Origin: Triticum aestivum
Lineage: Eukaryota; Streptophyta; Magnoliopsida; Poales; Poaceae
DNA: 64,000 nt
Reading direction: 5' to 3'
NCBI RefSeq assembly: GCF_018294505.1
Contig: NC_057809.1
Span: forward strand, 505,050,506 to 505,114,505
The notes under the pieces: generated by a model
The model's database searches: none
What the model saw: the letters and a program-made list of their open reading frames with translations, nothing else
Told to the model about the DNA's origin: nothing
Shown here: positions 1 through 10,497 of the stretch, piece after piece
Position numbering within the stretch: the first letter of the stretch is position 1
Layout of the letters: each line of letters opens with the position of its first letter
Made by a program: the position numbers and the translations under genes

Positions 1-1
1 G

Positions 2-1140
2 ATCCAACGCAAGTGTCACTCCGAAGCTTATGGAGGACACCACGCTGGAGATAGAACTGCACATAAGGTATTGCAATCTGGTTTTTATTGGCCTACTCTC
101 TTCAAGGATGCCCGTAAGTTTGTCTTATCTTGTGATGAATGTCAAAGAATTGGCAATATCAGTAGACGTCAAGAAATGCCTATGAATTATTCACTTGTTA
201 TTGAACCATTTGATGTTTGGGGCTTTGATTATATGGGACCTTTTCCTGCCTCTAATGGTTACACACATATTTTAGTTGCTGTTGATTACGTTACTAAGTG
301 GGTAGAAGCTATTCCAACTAGTAGTGCTGATCATAACACTTCTATTAAAATGCTTAAAGAAGTTATTTTCCCGAGGTTTGGAGTCCCTAGATATTTAATG
401 ATTGATGGTGGTTCACATTTTATTCATGGTGCTTTCCATAAAATGCTTGCTAAGTATGATGTTAATCATAGAATTGCATCTCCTTATCACCCTCAGTCTA
501 GTGGTCAAGTAGAATTGAGTAATAGAGAGCTCAAATTAATTTTGGAAAAGACTGTATAGGTCTAGAAAGAATTGGTCCAAGAAACTTGATGATGCATTAT
601 GGGCCTATAGAACTGCATATAAAAATCCTATGGGTATGTCTCCATATAAAATGGTTTATGGAAAAGCATGTCACTTACCTCTCAAACTAGAACATAAAGC
701 TTATTGGGCTATTAAAAGAGCTCAACTATGATTTCAAACTTGCCGGTGAGAAGAGGTTATTTGATATCAGCTCACTTGATGAATGGAGAACCCAAGCTTA
801 TGAAAATGCCAAGTTGTTTAAAGAAAAAGTTAAAAGATGGCATGACAAAATAATACAAAAGCGTGAGTTTAATGTAGGTGATTACGTATTGCTATACAAC
901 TCTCGTTTAAGATTTTTTGCAGGAAAACTTCTCTCTAAATGGGAAGGCCCCTACGTTATCAAAGAGGTCTATCGTTCCGGTGCCATAAAAATCAACAACT
1001 TCGAGGTCACAAATCCGAAGGTGGTAAACGGTCAAAGAATTAAACATTATATCTCAGGTAATCACATAAATCTTGAAACCAATATTATTGAAACTGTAAC
1101 CCCGGAGGAATACATAAGGGACACTTTCCGGAATGTTTGA
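2..1140 (+). pseudogene. Integrase and C-terminal end of pol, element A, frameshifted
   Basis: The frame is open from the window edge. It shows a zinc-binding H-H-C-C arrangement (HSEAYGGHH at the start, CDECQ near 140-150). The catalytic core follows: D in FDVWGFDYMG (about 230), D in MIDGGSHF (about 405), and E in GQVELSNRE (about 510), so the D,D,E triad is present. A small deletion near 556 causes a stop, and an extra A near 716 shifts the frame again. The last part is open to 1140 and carries KWEGPYVI, a GPY/F-like integrase tail. D (36110-37158) has the equivalent reading without these two breaks, which shows they are decay. The gene cannot give a full product. The 5' portion is cut by the window, not by mutation. 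Confidence 0.9.
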
Positions 1141-1399
1141 GACTCCGAAAAGGAATAGGTATGTGGTACGTTAAGTAAACCGACTCCAAAACAATTTTAA
1201 GGCACTATTTCTCCGTTTTGGAATATTTAGAAAAATAGAAAAATAAGTAGCAATCCGGGAAGGACACGAGGGCCCCACGAGGGTGGTGGGCGCGCCCTAC
1301 CCCCCTTGGTAGAGAATTGTATCCTGAGGGGCATTATCGCCAAGAATATCACATCACCATCACCGAAGAAGGAGACATGATCATATGGGTATGCGCACT

Positions 1400-1428
1400 C
1401 CCCTTGGCAACTGCCAAGCTTGGGGGAG
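1400..1428 (+). other. Hairpin holding an internal polypurine-like box, element A
   Basis: The sequence CTTGGC-AACT-GCCAAG forms a perfect 6-bp stem with a 4-base loop and runs into AAGCTTGGGGGAGG, which resembles the functional polypurine tract. The same hairpin is at about 38126-38152 in D (loop TTCT) and, with one arm base changed, near 43258-43285 in H. Confidence 0.6.
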
Positions 1429-2196
1429 GTGCCTCGGTATCGTATCACAACCACACTCCTATCTTTACCATTTTTCTTAGTTCGATCCTATTAGTAGTAT
1501 CTTGATCTAGTAGAATAAAGTTTATGGCATGATCTAGTTTTGAGTTTTGCTTTATGATCCCTCTATGTAATCGAGTCCGTGTGCTATATAATAAAGATTA
1601 GTGTTGAGTCAAGGGCTTGATTATTTTGCCATGATCTTGAGTGAATAAAATAAAAGAGAAAAAGAATAAAAAGAAATAAAGAGTTCATATTGATCTTATT
1701 GAGAGTAATGACTTCACATAGAAAGAGTATGATGATTAAAAGTTGTTGGGAGTTGGCAAACATAGCTTTGGTCATCATTGAAATTAATAGGAAGTAATAA
1801 GGAAAGAGAGGTTTCACATATAAATATACTATGATGGACATCTTTTATGATTGGGAGCACTCATTAAAATATGACATGCTAAAGAGTTGATGTTGGACTA
1901 GTAAGACAACGTAATGGGTTATGTTTTCTTATATCTGAGATAAAGTATATTGTCATGGATCATACAACATGTTGAGCTTGCCTTTCCCCCTCATGCTACC
2001 CAAATTCTTAGCACCAAGTAGATATACTACTTGTGCTTCCAAAAACCCTTAAACCAGTTTTGCCATTAGAGTCCACCATATCTACCTATGGATTGAGTAA
2101 GATCCTTCAAGTAAGTTGTCATCGGTGCAAGCAATAAAAATTTCTCTCTAAATATGTATGATTGATTGGTGTGGAGGAAATAAGCTTTATACGATC

Positions 2197-2254
2197 TTGT
2201 GATGTGGACGAAATAAAAGCGACAGACTGCATAATAAAGGTTCATATCACAAGT
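2197..2254 (+). other. Conserved stem-loop in 3' region, element A copy
   Basis: The left arm CTTGTGATGTG pairs with the right arm CATATCACAAG over 11 positions with one G.U pair. The intervening sequence contains GACAGACTGCATAATAAAGG. D (38905-38961) and H (44026-44082) have nearly the same loop, but different bases close the stem (CTTGTGATGG with CCATCACAAG in D). The arms have changed together, as expected for a kept RNA structure. Confidence 0.6.
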
Positions 2255-2928
2255 GGCAATATAAAGTGACGTTCTTTCGCATTAAGATTTTATGCATCCA
2301 ACTTTGAAAGCGCATGGCAACCTCTCCTTCCCTCTGCGAAGGGCCTATCTGTTACTATTATCTTCTACCTTATACAAGAGTCGTGGTGATCTTCACCTTC
2401 CTTTTTATATTTTATCCTTTGGCAAGCACAAGGTGTTGTACAGATCCTGATAGATATATCTAATTGGATATGGGTTAGCATGAACTATTATTGTTGACAT
2501 TACCCTTGAGCTAAAGGTTGGGAGGCGAAATAATAAGCCCCTATCTTTCTCTGTGTCCGGTTAAAACTCCGTAACCACAAGTATTGCGTGAGTGTTAGCA
2601 ATTATGAAAGACTAAATGATAGCTGAGTATGTGGACTTGCTAAAGAGCTCTGACATAGTCTCTTTTTGATGTTATGATAAATTGCAATTGCTTCAATTAC
2701 TGAGATTATAGTTTATTAGTTCTCAATAAGGTTTCTGATTCATACTTTGCATTGTTACTAGATTATTACTTGAGCATAAGAAATCATATGACAATATCTA
2801 TATATGTTGCTGTTATGAGAATAATCATGATGCCCTCATGTCCGTATTTTATTTTATCGACACCTCTACCTCTAAACATGTGGACATATTTATCGTTATC
2901 AGCTTCCGCTTGAGGACAACTGAGGTCT

Positions 2929-2942
2929 AAGCTTAGGGGAGT
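2929..2942 (+). other. Polypurine tract of element A
   Basis: A purine-rich tract (AAGCTTAGGGGAGT) lies immediately before the LTR start TGATACG. This is the expected site for plus-strand DNA priming. One G of the motif seen in D (39665-39677) is A here. Confidence 0.75.
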
Positions 2943-4464
2943 TGATACGTCCATTTTGCATCATGCTGTTATATCGTTATTTATTGCATTATGGGTTGTT
3001 ATTACACGTTATATCACAATACTTATGCCTATTCTCTCTTATTTTACAAGGTTTACATAAGGAGGGAGAATGCCGGCAGCTGGAATTCTGGGCTGGAAAA
3101 GGAGCAAATATTAGAGACCTATTCTGCACAACTCTAAAAGTCATGAAACTCCACGAAAGTTATTTTTCTAAATAATAATAAATATTAAGCGGAAGAAGTA
3201 CGTCAGAGGGGGCCCCACCTAGCCACGAGGGTGGGCGCGCGCCCTACCCCCCATGGCGCGCCCCCTGCCTCGTGGACCCCCTTTTGGCTCTCCGGTGGCC
3301 ATCTTCTGCTATATGAAGTCTTTCGTCAAGGGAAAAATCAAAAGCAACCTTTCGGGACGAGACTCCGCCGCCACGAGGCGGAACCTTGGCGGAACCAATC
3401 TAGGGCTCCGGTAGAGCTGTTCTGCCGGGGACACTTCCCTCCGGGAGGGGGAAATCATTGCCATCGTCATCACCAACGCTTCTCTCATCGGGAGAGGGCA
3501 ATATCCATCAACATCTTCACCAGCACCATCTCCTCTCAAAACCCTAGTTCATCTCTTGTATCCAATTCTTGTCTCCAAGTCCGGGATTGGTACTAGTAGG
3601 TTGCTAGTAGTGTTGACTACTCCTTGTAGTTGATGCTAGTTGGTTTATTTGCTGGAAGATCATATGTTCAGATCCTTTATGCACATTAATACCCCTATGA
3701 TTATGAACATGAATATGCTTTGTGAGTAGTTACGTTTGTTCCTGAGGACATGGGAGAAGTCTTGCTATCAGTAGTCATGTGAATTTGGTATTCGTTCGAT
3801 ATTTTGATGAGATGTATGTTGTCTATCCTCTAGTGGTGTTATGTGAACGTCGACTACATAACACTTCACCATTATTTGGGCCTAGAGGAAGGCATTGGGA
3901 AGTAATAAGTAGATGATGGGTTGCTAGAGTGACAAAAGCTTAAACCATAGTTTATGCATTGCTTCGTAAGGGGCTGATTTGGATCCATATGTTTCATGCT
4001 ATGGTTAGGTTTACCTTCATACTTTTGTTGTAGTTGCGGATGCTTGCAATAGAGGTTAATCATAAGTGGGATGCTTGTTCAAGTAAGAACAACACCCAAG
4101 CACCGGTCCACCCACATATCAAATTATCAAAGTACCGAACGTGAATCATATGAACATGATGAAAACTAGCTTGACGATAATTCCCATGTGTCCTCGGGAG
4201 CGCTTTTCTCCATATAAGAGTTTGTCCAGGCTTGTTCTTTGCTACAAAAAGGATTGGGCCACCTTGCTGCACTTTATTTACTTTTGTTACTTATTGCTCG
4301 TTACAAGTTATCTTATCACAAAACTATATGTTACCACTTATTTCAGTACTTGCAGAGAATACCTTGCTGAAAACCGCTTATCATTTCCTTCTGCTCCTCG
4401 TTGGGTTCGACACTCTTACTTATCGAAAGGACTACGATAGATCCCCTATACTTGTGGGTCATCA
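2943..4464 (+). repeat. 3' LTR of element A (about 1.52 kb)
   Basis: The LTR runs from TGATACGTCC to GTGGGTCATCA and has the TG...CA ends of an LTR. Its first part matches the truncated LTRs of D (39678-40046) and H (44784-about 45338), including the GC-rich stretch with GGCGCGCC-like words. Open frames inside it (for example 3231-3596) lie in the LTR and are not genes. The partner 5' LTR is off-window. Confidence 0.88.
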
Positions 4465-5549
4465 ACTCTCCATATGAAAAACATGGTGCTACTTTGAAGC
4501 ACAAGTGTGATAAAGGATACTAACAATGCCCCTTCTCTGTTTGTTTATTTATTTTTTCTTCTTTTTTCTTTCTTTTTCTTTTTCTTCTTTTTTCTATCTT
4601 TTTCTCCTTTTCTTTTTCTCTCATTGTCCGGAGTCTCATCCCGACTTGTGGGGGAATCATAGTCTCCATCATCCTTTCCTCACTGGGGCACTACTCTAAA
4701 AATGAAAAATGATGACCATCACACTTCTATTTACTTATAACTCATAAGAAATAAAAATTACAACTCGATACCTATGACAAAGTATGACTCTATATGAATG
4801 CCTTTGGCATGTACCAGGATGTGCAATGATCTAGCGTAACATGTATAAAACATGATGAGCGGTGGCTGAGCCACAACTACCATGTCAGCTATATGGTCAT
4901 GCAAAGCAATATGACAATGAATGCTCAAGTCATCAAACGGAAGCGGTGGAAGTTGTGTCGCAATATATCTCGGAATGGCCATGCAAAAGCCATAATAGGT
5001 AGGTATGGTGGCTATTTTGAGGAAGATATAATAAGGCTTATGTGTGATAGAGCATATCATATCACGGGGTTTGGATGCACCTGCAAAGTTTGCACCACGT
5101 CTCGATGTGAGAAAGGGCAATGCACGGTACCGTAGAGGCTAGAAAATTGCGGAAAGGTAAGAGTGTGCATAATCCATGGAATCACATTAGTCATAAAGTA
5201 CTCATATACTTATTGAAAAAATTTATCAGCCCTCAAAGCAAAGTACTACTACGCATGCCCCTAGGGGGATAGATTGATAGGAAAAGACCATCGCTCGTCC
5301 CTGACTGCCACTCATATGGTAGACAATCAATAATAAATCATGCTCCAACATCATAGCATAACGAGAGACTATACGTGCATGCTTCGGGAATCACAAACCT
5401 TAACACCAATATTCTTACAAAACACAACCGTTTACTAGTACTTCCCACATATTCCATCTCTATATCGCAAAACTATTGCAAGGAATCAAACATATCATAT
5501 TCAGTGATCCATAAGTTTTATGTGGGAACTTATGACTAAACATGCAATT
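4465..5549 (-). other. Distal non-coding region of element B
   Basis: This is the downstream non-coding part of B, cut off from the rest by C. It includes a long pyrimidine tract (purine on the B sense strand). Around 4990-5095, on the minus strand, it holds a diverged version of the shared box ending CCACCATACCTACCTAT. A minus-strand open frame of 120 codons (4758-5120) overlaps this box. Because the same box is non-coding in the other elements, I do not call it a gene. Confidence 0.65.
4543..4624. repeat. Long pyrimidine tract (polypurine on the minus strand)
   Basis: About 80 bases are nearly all T and C, with TTTTTC/TTTCTT units. On the sense strand of B this is a long purine tract, but no LTR start follows it, so it is not the priming tract of a visible LTR. 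Confidence 0.8.
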
Positions 5550-5554
5550 GACCA
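5550..5554. repeat. Target-site duplication GACCA, left copy (element C)
   Basis: GACCA precedes the first LTR of C and recurs exactly at 14092-14096 after the second LTR. Confidence 0.95.
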
Positions 5555-6783
5555 TGAAGGAAATATGCCCTAGAGGCAATAATAAAGTTATTATTTATAT
5601 TTCCTTATATCATGATAAATTTTTATTATTCATGCTAGAATTGTATTAACCGGAAACTTAGTACATGTGTGAATACATAGACAAATAGAATGTCACCAGT
5701 ATGCCTCTACTTGACTAGCTCGTTGAATCAATGATGGTTATGTTTCCTAACCATAGACATGAGTTGTCATTTGATTAACAAGATCACATCATTAGATAAT
5801 GATGTGATTGACTTGACCCAACTGTCAGCTTAGCACGATGATCGTTTAGTTTGTTGCTATTGCTTTCTCCATAACTTATACATGTTCCTATGACTATGAG
5901 ATCATGCAACTCCCAAATGCCGAAGGAACACTTTGTGTGCTACCAAACGTCACAACGTAACTGGGTGATTATAAAGGTGCTCTACAGGTGTCTTCGATGG
6001 TGTTTGTTGAGTTGGCATAGATCGAGATTAGGATTTGTCACTCCAATTGTCGGAGAGGTATCTCTCGGCCCTCTCGGTAATGCACATCACTATAAGCCTT
6101 GCAAGCAATGTGACTAATGAGTTAGTTACGGGATGTTGCATTATGGAATGAGTAAAGAGACTTGCCAATAACGAGATTGAACTAGGTATGATGATACCGA
6201 CGATCGAATCTCGGGCAAGTAACATACCGATGACAAAGGGAACAACATATGTTGTTATGCGGTTTGATCGATAAATATCTTCGTAGAATATGTAGGAGCC
6301 AATATGAGCATCCAGGTTCCGCTATTGGTTATTGACCAAAGATGAGTCTCGGTCATGTCTACATAGTTCTCGAACCCGTAGGGTCCGCACACTTAATGTT
6401 CGGTGACGATCGGTATTATGAGTTTATGTGTTTTTATGTACTGAAGGTAGTTCGGAGTCCCGTATTTGATCACAGACATGACGAGGAGTCTCGAAATGGT
6501 CGAGACATAAAGATTGATATATTGGACTGCTATATTCGGATACCGAAAATGTTCTGGGTGATTTCGGAGAAAACCGTAGTGCCGGAGGGTTACCGGAACC
6601 CCCGCAGGGAAAGTTGGGCCTTCATGGGCCATAGGGAAGAGGGGAGGCAGCCCACAAGGGGCAGCCGCGGCCCCTCCCTATAGGGAGTCCGAATTGGACT
6701 AGGGAGGGGGGCATGCCCCCCCTTTCCTTCTCCTCTTACTCTCCCTTCCTTCTCTCCCCTCCTCCTCCTAGTAGGACTAGGAA

Positions 6784-6822
6784 AGGAGGAATCCTACTCC
6801 TATTAGGAGGAGGATTCCTCCT
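6784..6822. repeat. Near-perfect palindrome in the LTR of C
   Basis: A 39-base stretch built from AGGAGGAATCCT and AGGATTCCTCCT reads nearly the same on both strands, with mismatches near the centre. It lies about 45 bases before the TATA-like box. The other LTR has the counterpart at about 13578-13616. Confidence 0.8.
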
Positions 6823-6865
6823 CCCTTGGCGCGCCACTAGGGCCGGCCGGCCTCCCCCTTGATCC

Positions 6866-6874
6866 TTTATATAC
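6866..6874 (+). promoter_or_regulatory. TATA-like box in 5' LTR of C
   Basis: TTTATATAC is followed by a G-rich run. The same arrangement is at 13662-13670 in the 3' LTR. This is the expected LTR promoter position, inferred from sequence only. Confidence 0.6.
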
Positions 6875-7296
6875 GGGGGAAGGGGGCACCCTAGGACACA
6901 CAAGTTGATTGTTTCCAGCCGTGTGCGGTGCCCCCTCCACCATATTCCACCTCGGTCATATCGTAGCGGTGCTCAGGCGAAGCCCTGTTTTGGTAGCATC
7001 ATCATCACCGTCATCACGCCGTCGTGCTGACGAAGCTCTGCCTCGACACTCTACTGGATCGTGAGTTCGTGGGACGTCACCGAGCCGAACGTGTGCAGAT
7101 CGCGGAGGTGTCGTACTTTCGTTACTAGGATCGGTCGACCGTGAAGACGTACGACTACATCAACTGCGTTGTCATAACGCTTCCGCTTATGGTCTACGAG
7201 GGTATGTAGACAATACTCTCCCCTCTCGTTGCTATGCATCACCATGATCTCGCGTGTGCCTAGGATTTTTTTTGAAATTACTGCGTTCCCCAACAG

Positions 7297-7312
7297 TGGC
7301 ATCCGAGCCAGG
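7297..7312 (+). other. Primer-binding site of element C
   Basis: TGGCATCCGAGCCAGG starts one base after the LTR. It resembles the complement of the 3' end of initiator tRNA-Met (TGGTATCAGAGCC), the usual primer of BARE/Angela elements, with a few substitutions. Confidence 0.8.
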
Positions 7313-8580
7313 TTTACGCGTAGATGTTATATGCACGAGTAGAACACAAAGGAGTTGTGGGCATGGGTATATACATATTGCTCGTCGTCACTAGTTGATT
7401 CTTGATTCAGTGGTATTGTTGGATGAAGCGGCTCAGACCGACATTACGCGTACACTTACGCGAGACTGGTTCTACCGACGTGCTTCACACACAGGTGGCT
7501 GGTGGGTGTCAGTTTCTCCAACTTTAGTTGAATAGGATTCAATGAACAGGGTTCTTTCTGAAGATCAAAAAGCAATCACTATACCGCGTTGTGGTTTTTG
7601 ATGCGTATGTAAGAACGGTTCTTGCTCAGCCCGTAGCAGCCACGTAAAACTTGCAACAACAAAGTAGAGGACGTCTATCTTGTTTTTGCAGAGCATGTTG
7701 TGATGTGATATGGTCAAGACATGATGCTAAATTTTATTGTATGAGATGATCATGTTTTGTAACACAGTTATCGGCAACTGACAGGAGCCATATGGTTGTC
7801 GCTTTATTGTATGAAATGCAATCGCCATGTAATTGCTTTACTTTATCACTAAGCGGTAGCGATAGTCATAGAAGCAATAGTTGGCGAGACGACAACGATG
7901 CTTCGATGGAGATCAAGGTGTCAAGCTGGTGACAATGGTGATCATGACAGTGCCTTGGAGATGGAGATCATAGGCACAAGATGATGATGGCCATATCATA
8001 TCACTTATATTGATTGCATGTGATGTTTATCCTTTATGCATCTTATTTTGCTTAGTTCGGCGGTAGCATTATAAGATGATCACTCACTAAATTTCAAGGT
8101 ATAAGTGTTCTCCCTAAGTATGCACTATTGTGACAGTTCGTCGTGCCGAGACACCACGTGATGATCGGGTGTGATAATCTCTATGTTCACATACAACATG
8201 TGCAAGCCAGTTTTGCACACGCGAAATACGCGGGTTAAACTTGACGAGCCTAGCATATGCAGATATGGCCTCGGAACACTGGAGACCGAAAGGTCGAGCA
8301 TGAATCATATAGTAGATATGATCAACATAGTGATGTTCACCATTGAAAACTACTTCATCTCACGTGATGATCGGACATGGTTTAGTTGATTTGGATCACG
8401 TGATCATTTAGATGACTAGAGGGTTGTCTATCTAAGTGGGAGTTCTTAAGTAATATGATTAATTGAACTTTAATTTATCATGAACTTAGTCCTGATAGTA
8501 TTTGCATAACTATGTTGTAGATCAATAATTTGCAATGTAGGTCCCCGTTTATTTTTGATATGTTCCTAGAGAAAAACTAT
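7313..8580 (+). other. 5' leader of element C
   Basis: About 1.27 kb lies between the primer-binding site and recognisable gag. I see no gene in it. A long untranslated leader is normal for BARE-type elements. Confidence 0.6.
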
Positions 8581-9495
8581 GTTGAAAGATGATAGTAGCA
8601 ATGATGCGAACTAGGTCCGTGATCTGAGGATTATCCTCATTGCTGCACAGAAGAATTATGTCCTTTATGCACCGCTAGGTGACGGACCTATTGCAGGAGC
8701 AGATACAGACATTATGAACGTTTGGTAAAGCTCGGTATGATGACTACTTGATAGTTTAGTGCACCATGCTTTACGGCTTAGAACCGGGACTTCAAAAACA
8801 TTTTGAATGCCATAGAGCATATAAGATGTTCTAAGAGTTGAAATTGGTATTTCATACTCATGCCCGTGTCGAGAGGTAGAAGACCTCTGACAGTACTTTG
8901 CCTACAAGATGGAGGAGAACAGCTCAACTAGTGAGCATGTGCTCAGATTGTCTGGGTACTACAATTACTTGAATCAAGTGGGAGTTAATCTTCCATATAA
9001 GATAGTAATTGACAAAGTTCTCTAGTCACCATCACCAAGTTACTAGAACTTAGTGATGAACTATAATATGCAAGGGATAACAAAAGTAATTCCCAAACTC
9101 TTCGCGATGCTGAAATCGGCAAAGATAGAAATCAAGAAATAACATCAAGTGTTGATGGTTAACAAGACCACTAGTTTCAACAAAAGGGAAAAGGGAAAGA
9201 AATAGGAACTTCAAAGAAGAATAGCAAGCAAGTTGTTGCTCCCATGAAGAAGCTCAAAGCTAGACCCAAGCCTGGAACTGAGTGCTTCTACTGCAAAGGA
9301 AATGGTCACTTGAAGTGGAACTACCCTAGATACTTGGCGGATAAGAAGGATGGCAAAGTGAACAAACATATATATTTGATATACATGTTATTGATGTGTA
9401 CTTTACTAGTGTTTATAACAACACCTCAGTATTTGATACTGGTTCAGTTACTAGGAGTAGTAACTCAAAACGGGAGTTGCAAAATAAACAAAGAC
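8581..9495 (+). pseudogene. gag remnant of element C
   Basis: The region is degraded, with stops in all frames. The clearest part is a zinc knuckle at about 9274-9320, CFYCKGNGHLKWNYPRY, in which the fourth metal ligand (C) has become Y. Frameshifts separate it from the protease region that follows (about 9400-9560). The position between leader and integrase and the knuckle identify it as copia gag. Confidence 0.75.
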
Positions 9496-9672
9496 TAGTT
9501 AAGGGCGAGGTGATGATGTGAGTTGGAAGCGCACACTCCCTTTACCTTCGGGATTAGTGTTGAACCTAAAATAAATGTTATTTGGTGTTTGCGTAGAGCA
9601 TAATATGATTGGATCATGTTTATTGCAATACGGTTATTCATTTAAGTCAAGGATAATTGTTATTGTGTTTAC

Positions 9673-10497
9673 ATGAATAACACCTTCCAAGGTCATACAC
9701 CCAAGGTGAATGGTTTATTGAATCTCGATCATAGTAATACACATATTCATAATATTGGAACCAAAAGATGCAAAGTTAATAATGATAGTGCAACTTATAT
9801 GTGGCACTGCCGTTTAGGTCATACTGGTGTAAAGCGCATGAAGAAACTCCATGCTGATGGGCTTTTGGAATCAGTTCATTATGAATCATTTGATGCTTGC
9901 GAACCATGCCTCATGGGCAAGATGACTAAAACTCTGTTGTCCGGAACAATGGAGCAAGCAACTGACTTATTGGAAATAATACATACTGATGTATGCAATC
10001 CAATGAGTGTTGAGGCTCGCGGCGGGTATCGTTATTTTCTGATCTTCACACATGATTTGATCAGATATGGGTATATCTACTTGATGAAACATAAGTCTGA
10101 AACATTTGAAAAGTTCAAAGAATTTTAGAGTGAAGTGGAAAATCATCGTAACAAGAAAATAAAGTTTCTGCGATCTGATTGTGGAGGAGAATATTTGAGT
10201 TATGAGTTTGGTCTTCATTTGAAACAATGCGGAATAGTTTTACAACTCATGCCACCTGGAACACCAGAGCGTAATGGTGTGTCCGAACGTCATAACCATA
10301 CTTTATTAGATATGGTGCAATCTATGATGTCTCTTACCGATTTATCACTATTGTTTTGGGGTTATGCATTAGAGACAGCTGCATTCATGTTAAGTAGGGC
10401 ACCATCTAAATCCGCTGAGACGAGACCATATGAACTATGGTTTAGCAAGAAACCTAAGTTATCTTTCTTAAAATTTGGGGCTATTATGCTTATGTGA
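9673..10497 (+). pseudogene. GAG-pre-integrase and integrase of element C
   Basis: The zinc-binding region shows WHCRLGHTGVKRMKKLH, then CEPCLMGKM (about 9800-9920). The catalytic D is in IIHTDVCNP (about 9985), the second D in LRSDCGGEY (about 10175) and E in GVSERHNHT (about 10285), so all three acidic residues survive. One in-frame stop at 10126-10128 splits the core. A shift near 10490 moves the rest (10494-10985, with KCLFIGYP) into another frame. Those 10494-10985 codons are the integrase C-terminal and linker part. Confidence 0.88.

Larger units (their letters stand above)
1141..2942 (+). other. Long non-coding 3' region of element A
   Basis: No credible coding sequence is seen. The region holds a short hairpin near 1400 that includes an internal copy of the polypurine motif, a conserved box (about 1993-2089), a long stem-loop (2197-2254), and the run-up to the polypurine tract. 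Each part is found at the same relative position in D and H. Confidence 0.75.
1..4464 (+). mobile_element. Element A: Athila-type Ty3/gypsy retrotransposon, 3' part
   Basis: The window opens inside the integrase of a plus-strand gypsy element. The order is integrase remnant (2-1140), about 1.8 kb of non-coding 3' region, a purine-rich tract, and an LTR (2943-4464) that starts TGATACG and ends GGTCATCA. The non-coding region matches, box for box, those of D (38100-39677) and H (43206-44783), so the three belong to one family or to close families. The 5' half and the left target-site duplication are outside the window. The LTR ends directly in sequence belonging to B (from 4465), so A most likely inserted into B. 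Athila membership is inferred from the integrase sequence and the length of the 3' non-coding region. Confidence 0.88.
5555..7295 (+). repeat. 5' LTR of element C (1741 bp)
   Basis: The LTR runs from TGAAGGAAATATG to TTCCCCAACA. It contains a TATA-like box (TTTATATAC at 6866-6874) after a GC-rich block and a near-palindrome at 6784-6822. Confidence 0.95.

Noticed and set aside
3231..3596. Open frame of 121 codons on the plus strand
   Set aside because: It is inside the A LTR and overlaps an opposite frame. There is no motif, and LTR homologues in D and H are not open.
4758..5120. Open frame of 120 codons on the sense strand of B
   Set aside because: It overlaps the conserved box that is plainly non-coding in A, D, G, H and I. 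No domain is seen and the start is arbitrary. Kept as doubtful.
7297..7312. tRNA gene similarity
   Set aside because: It matches only the 3' end complement of a tRNA and follows an LTR, so it is a primer-binding site. The same applies at 16715, 18755 and 28446.
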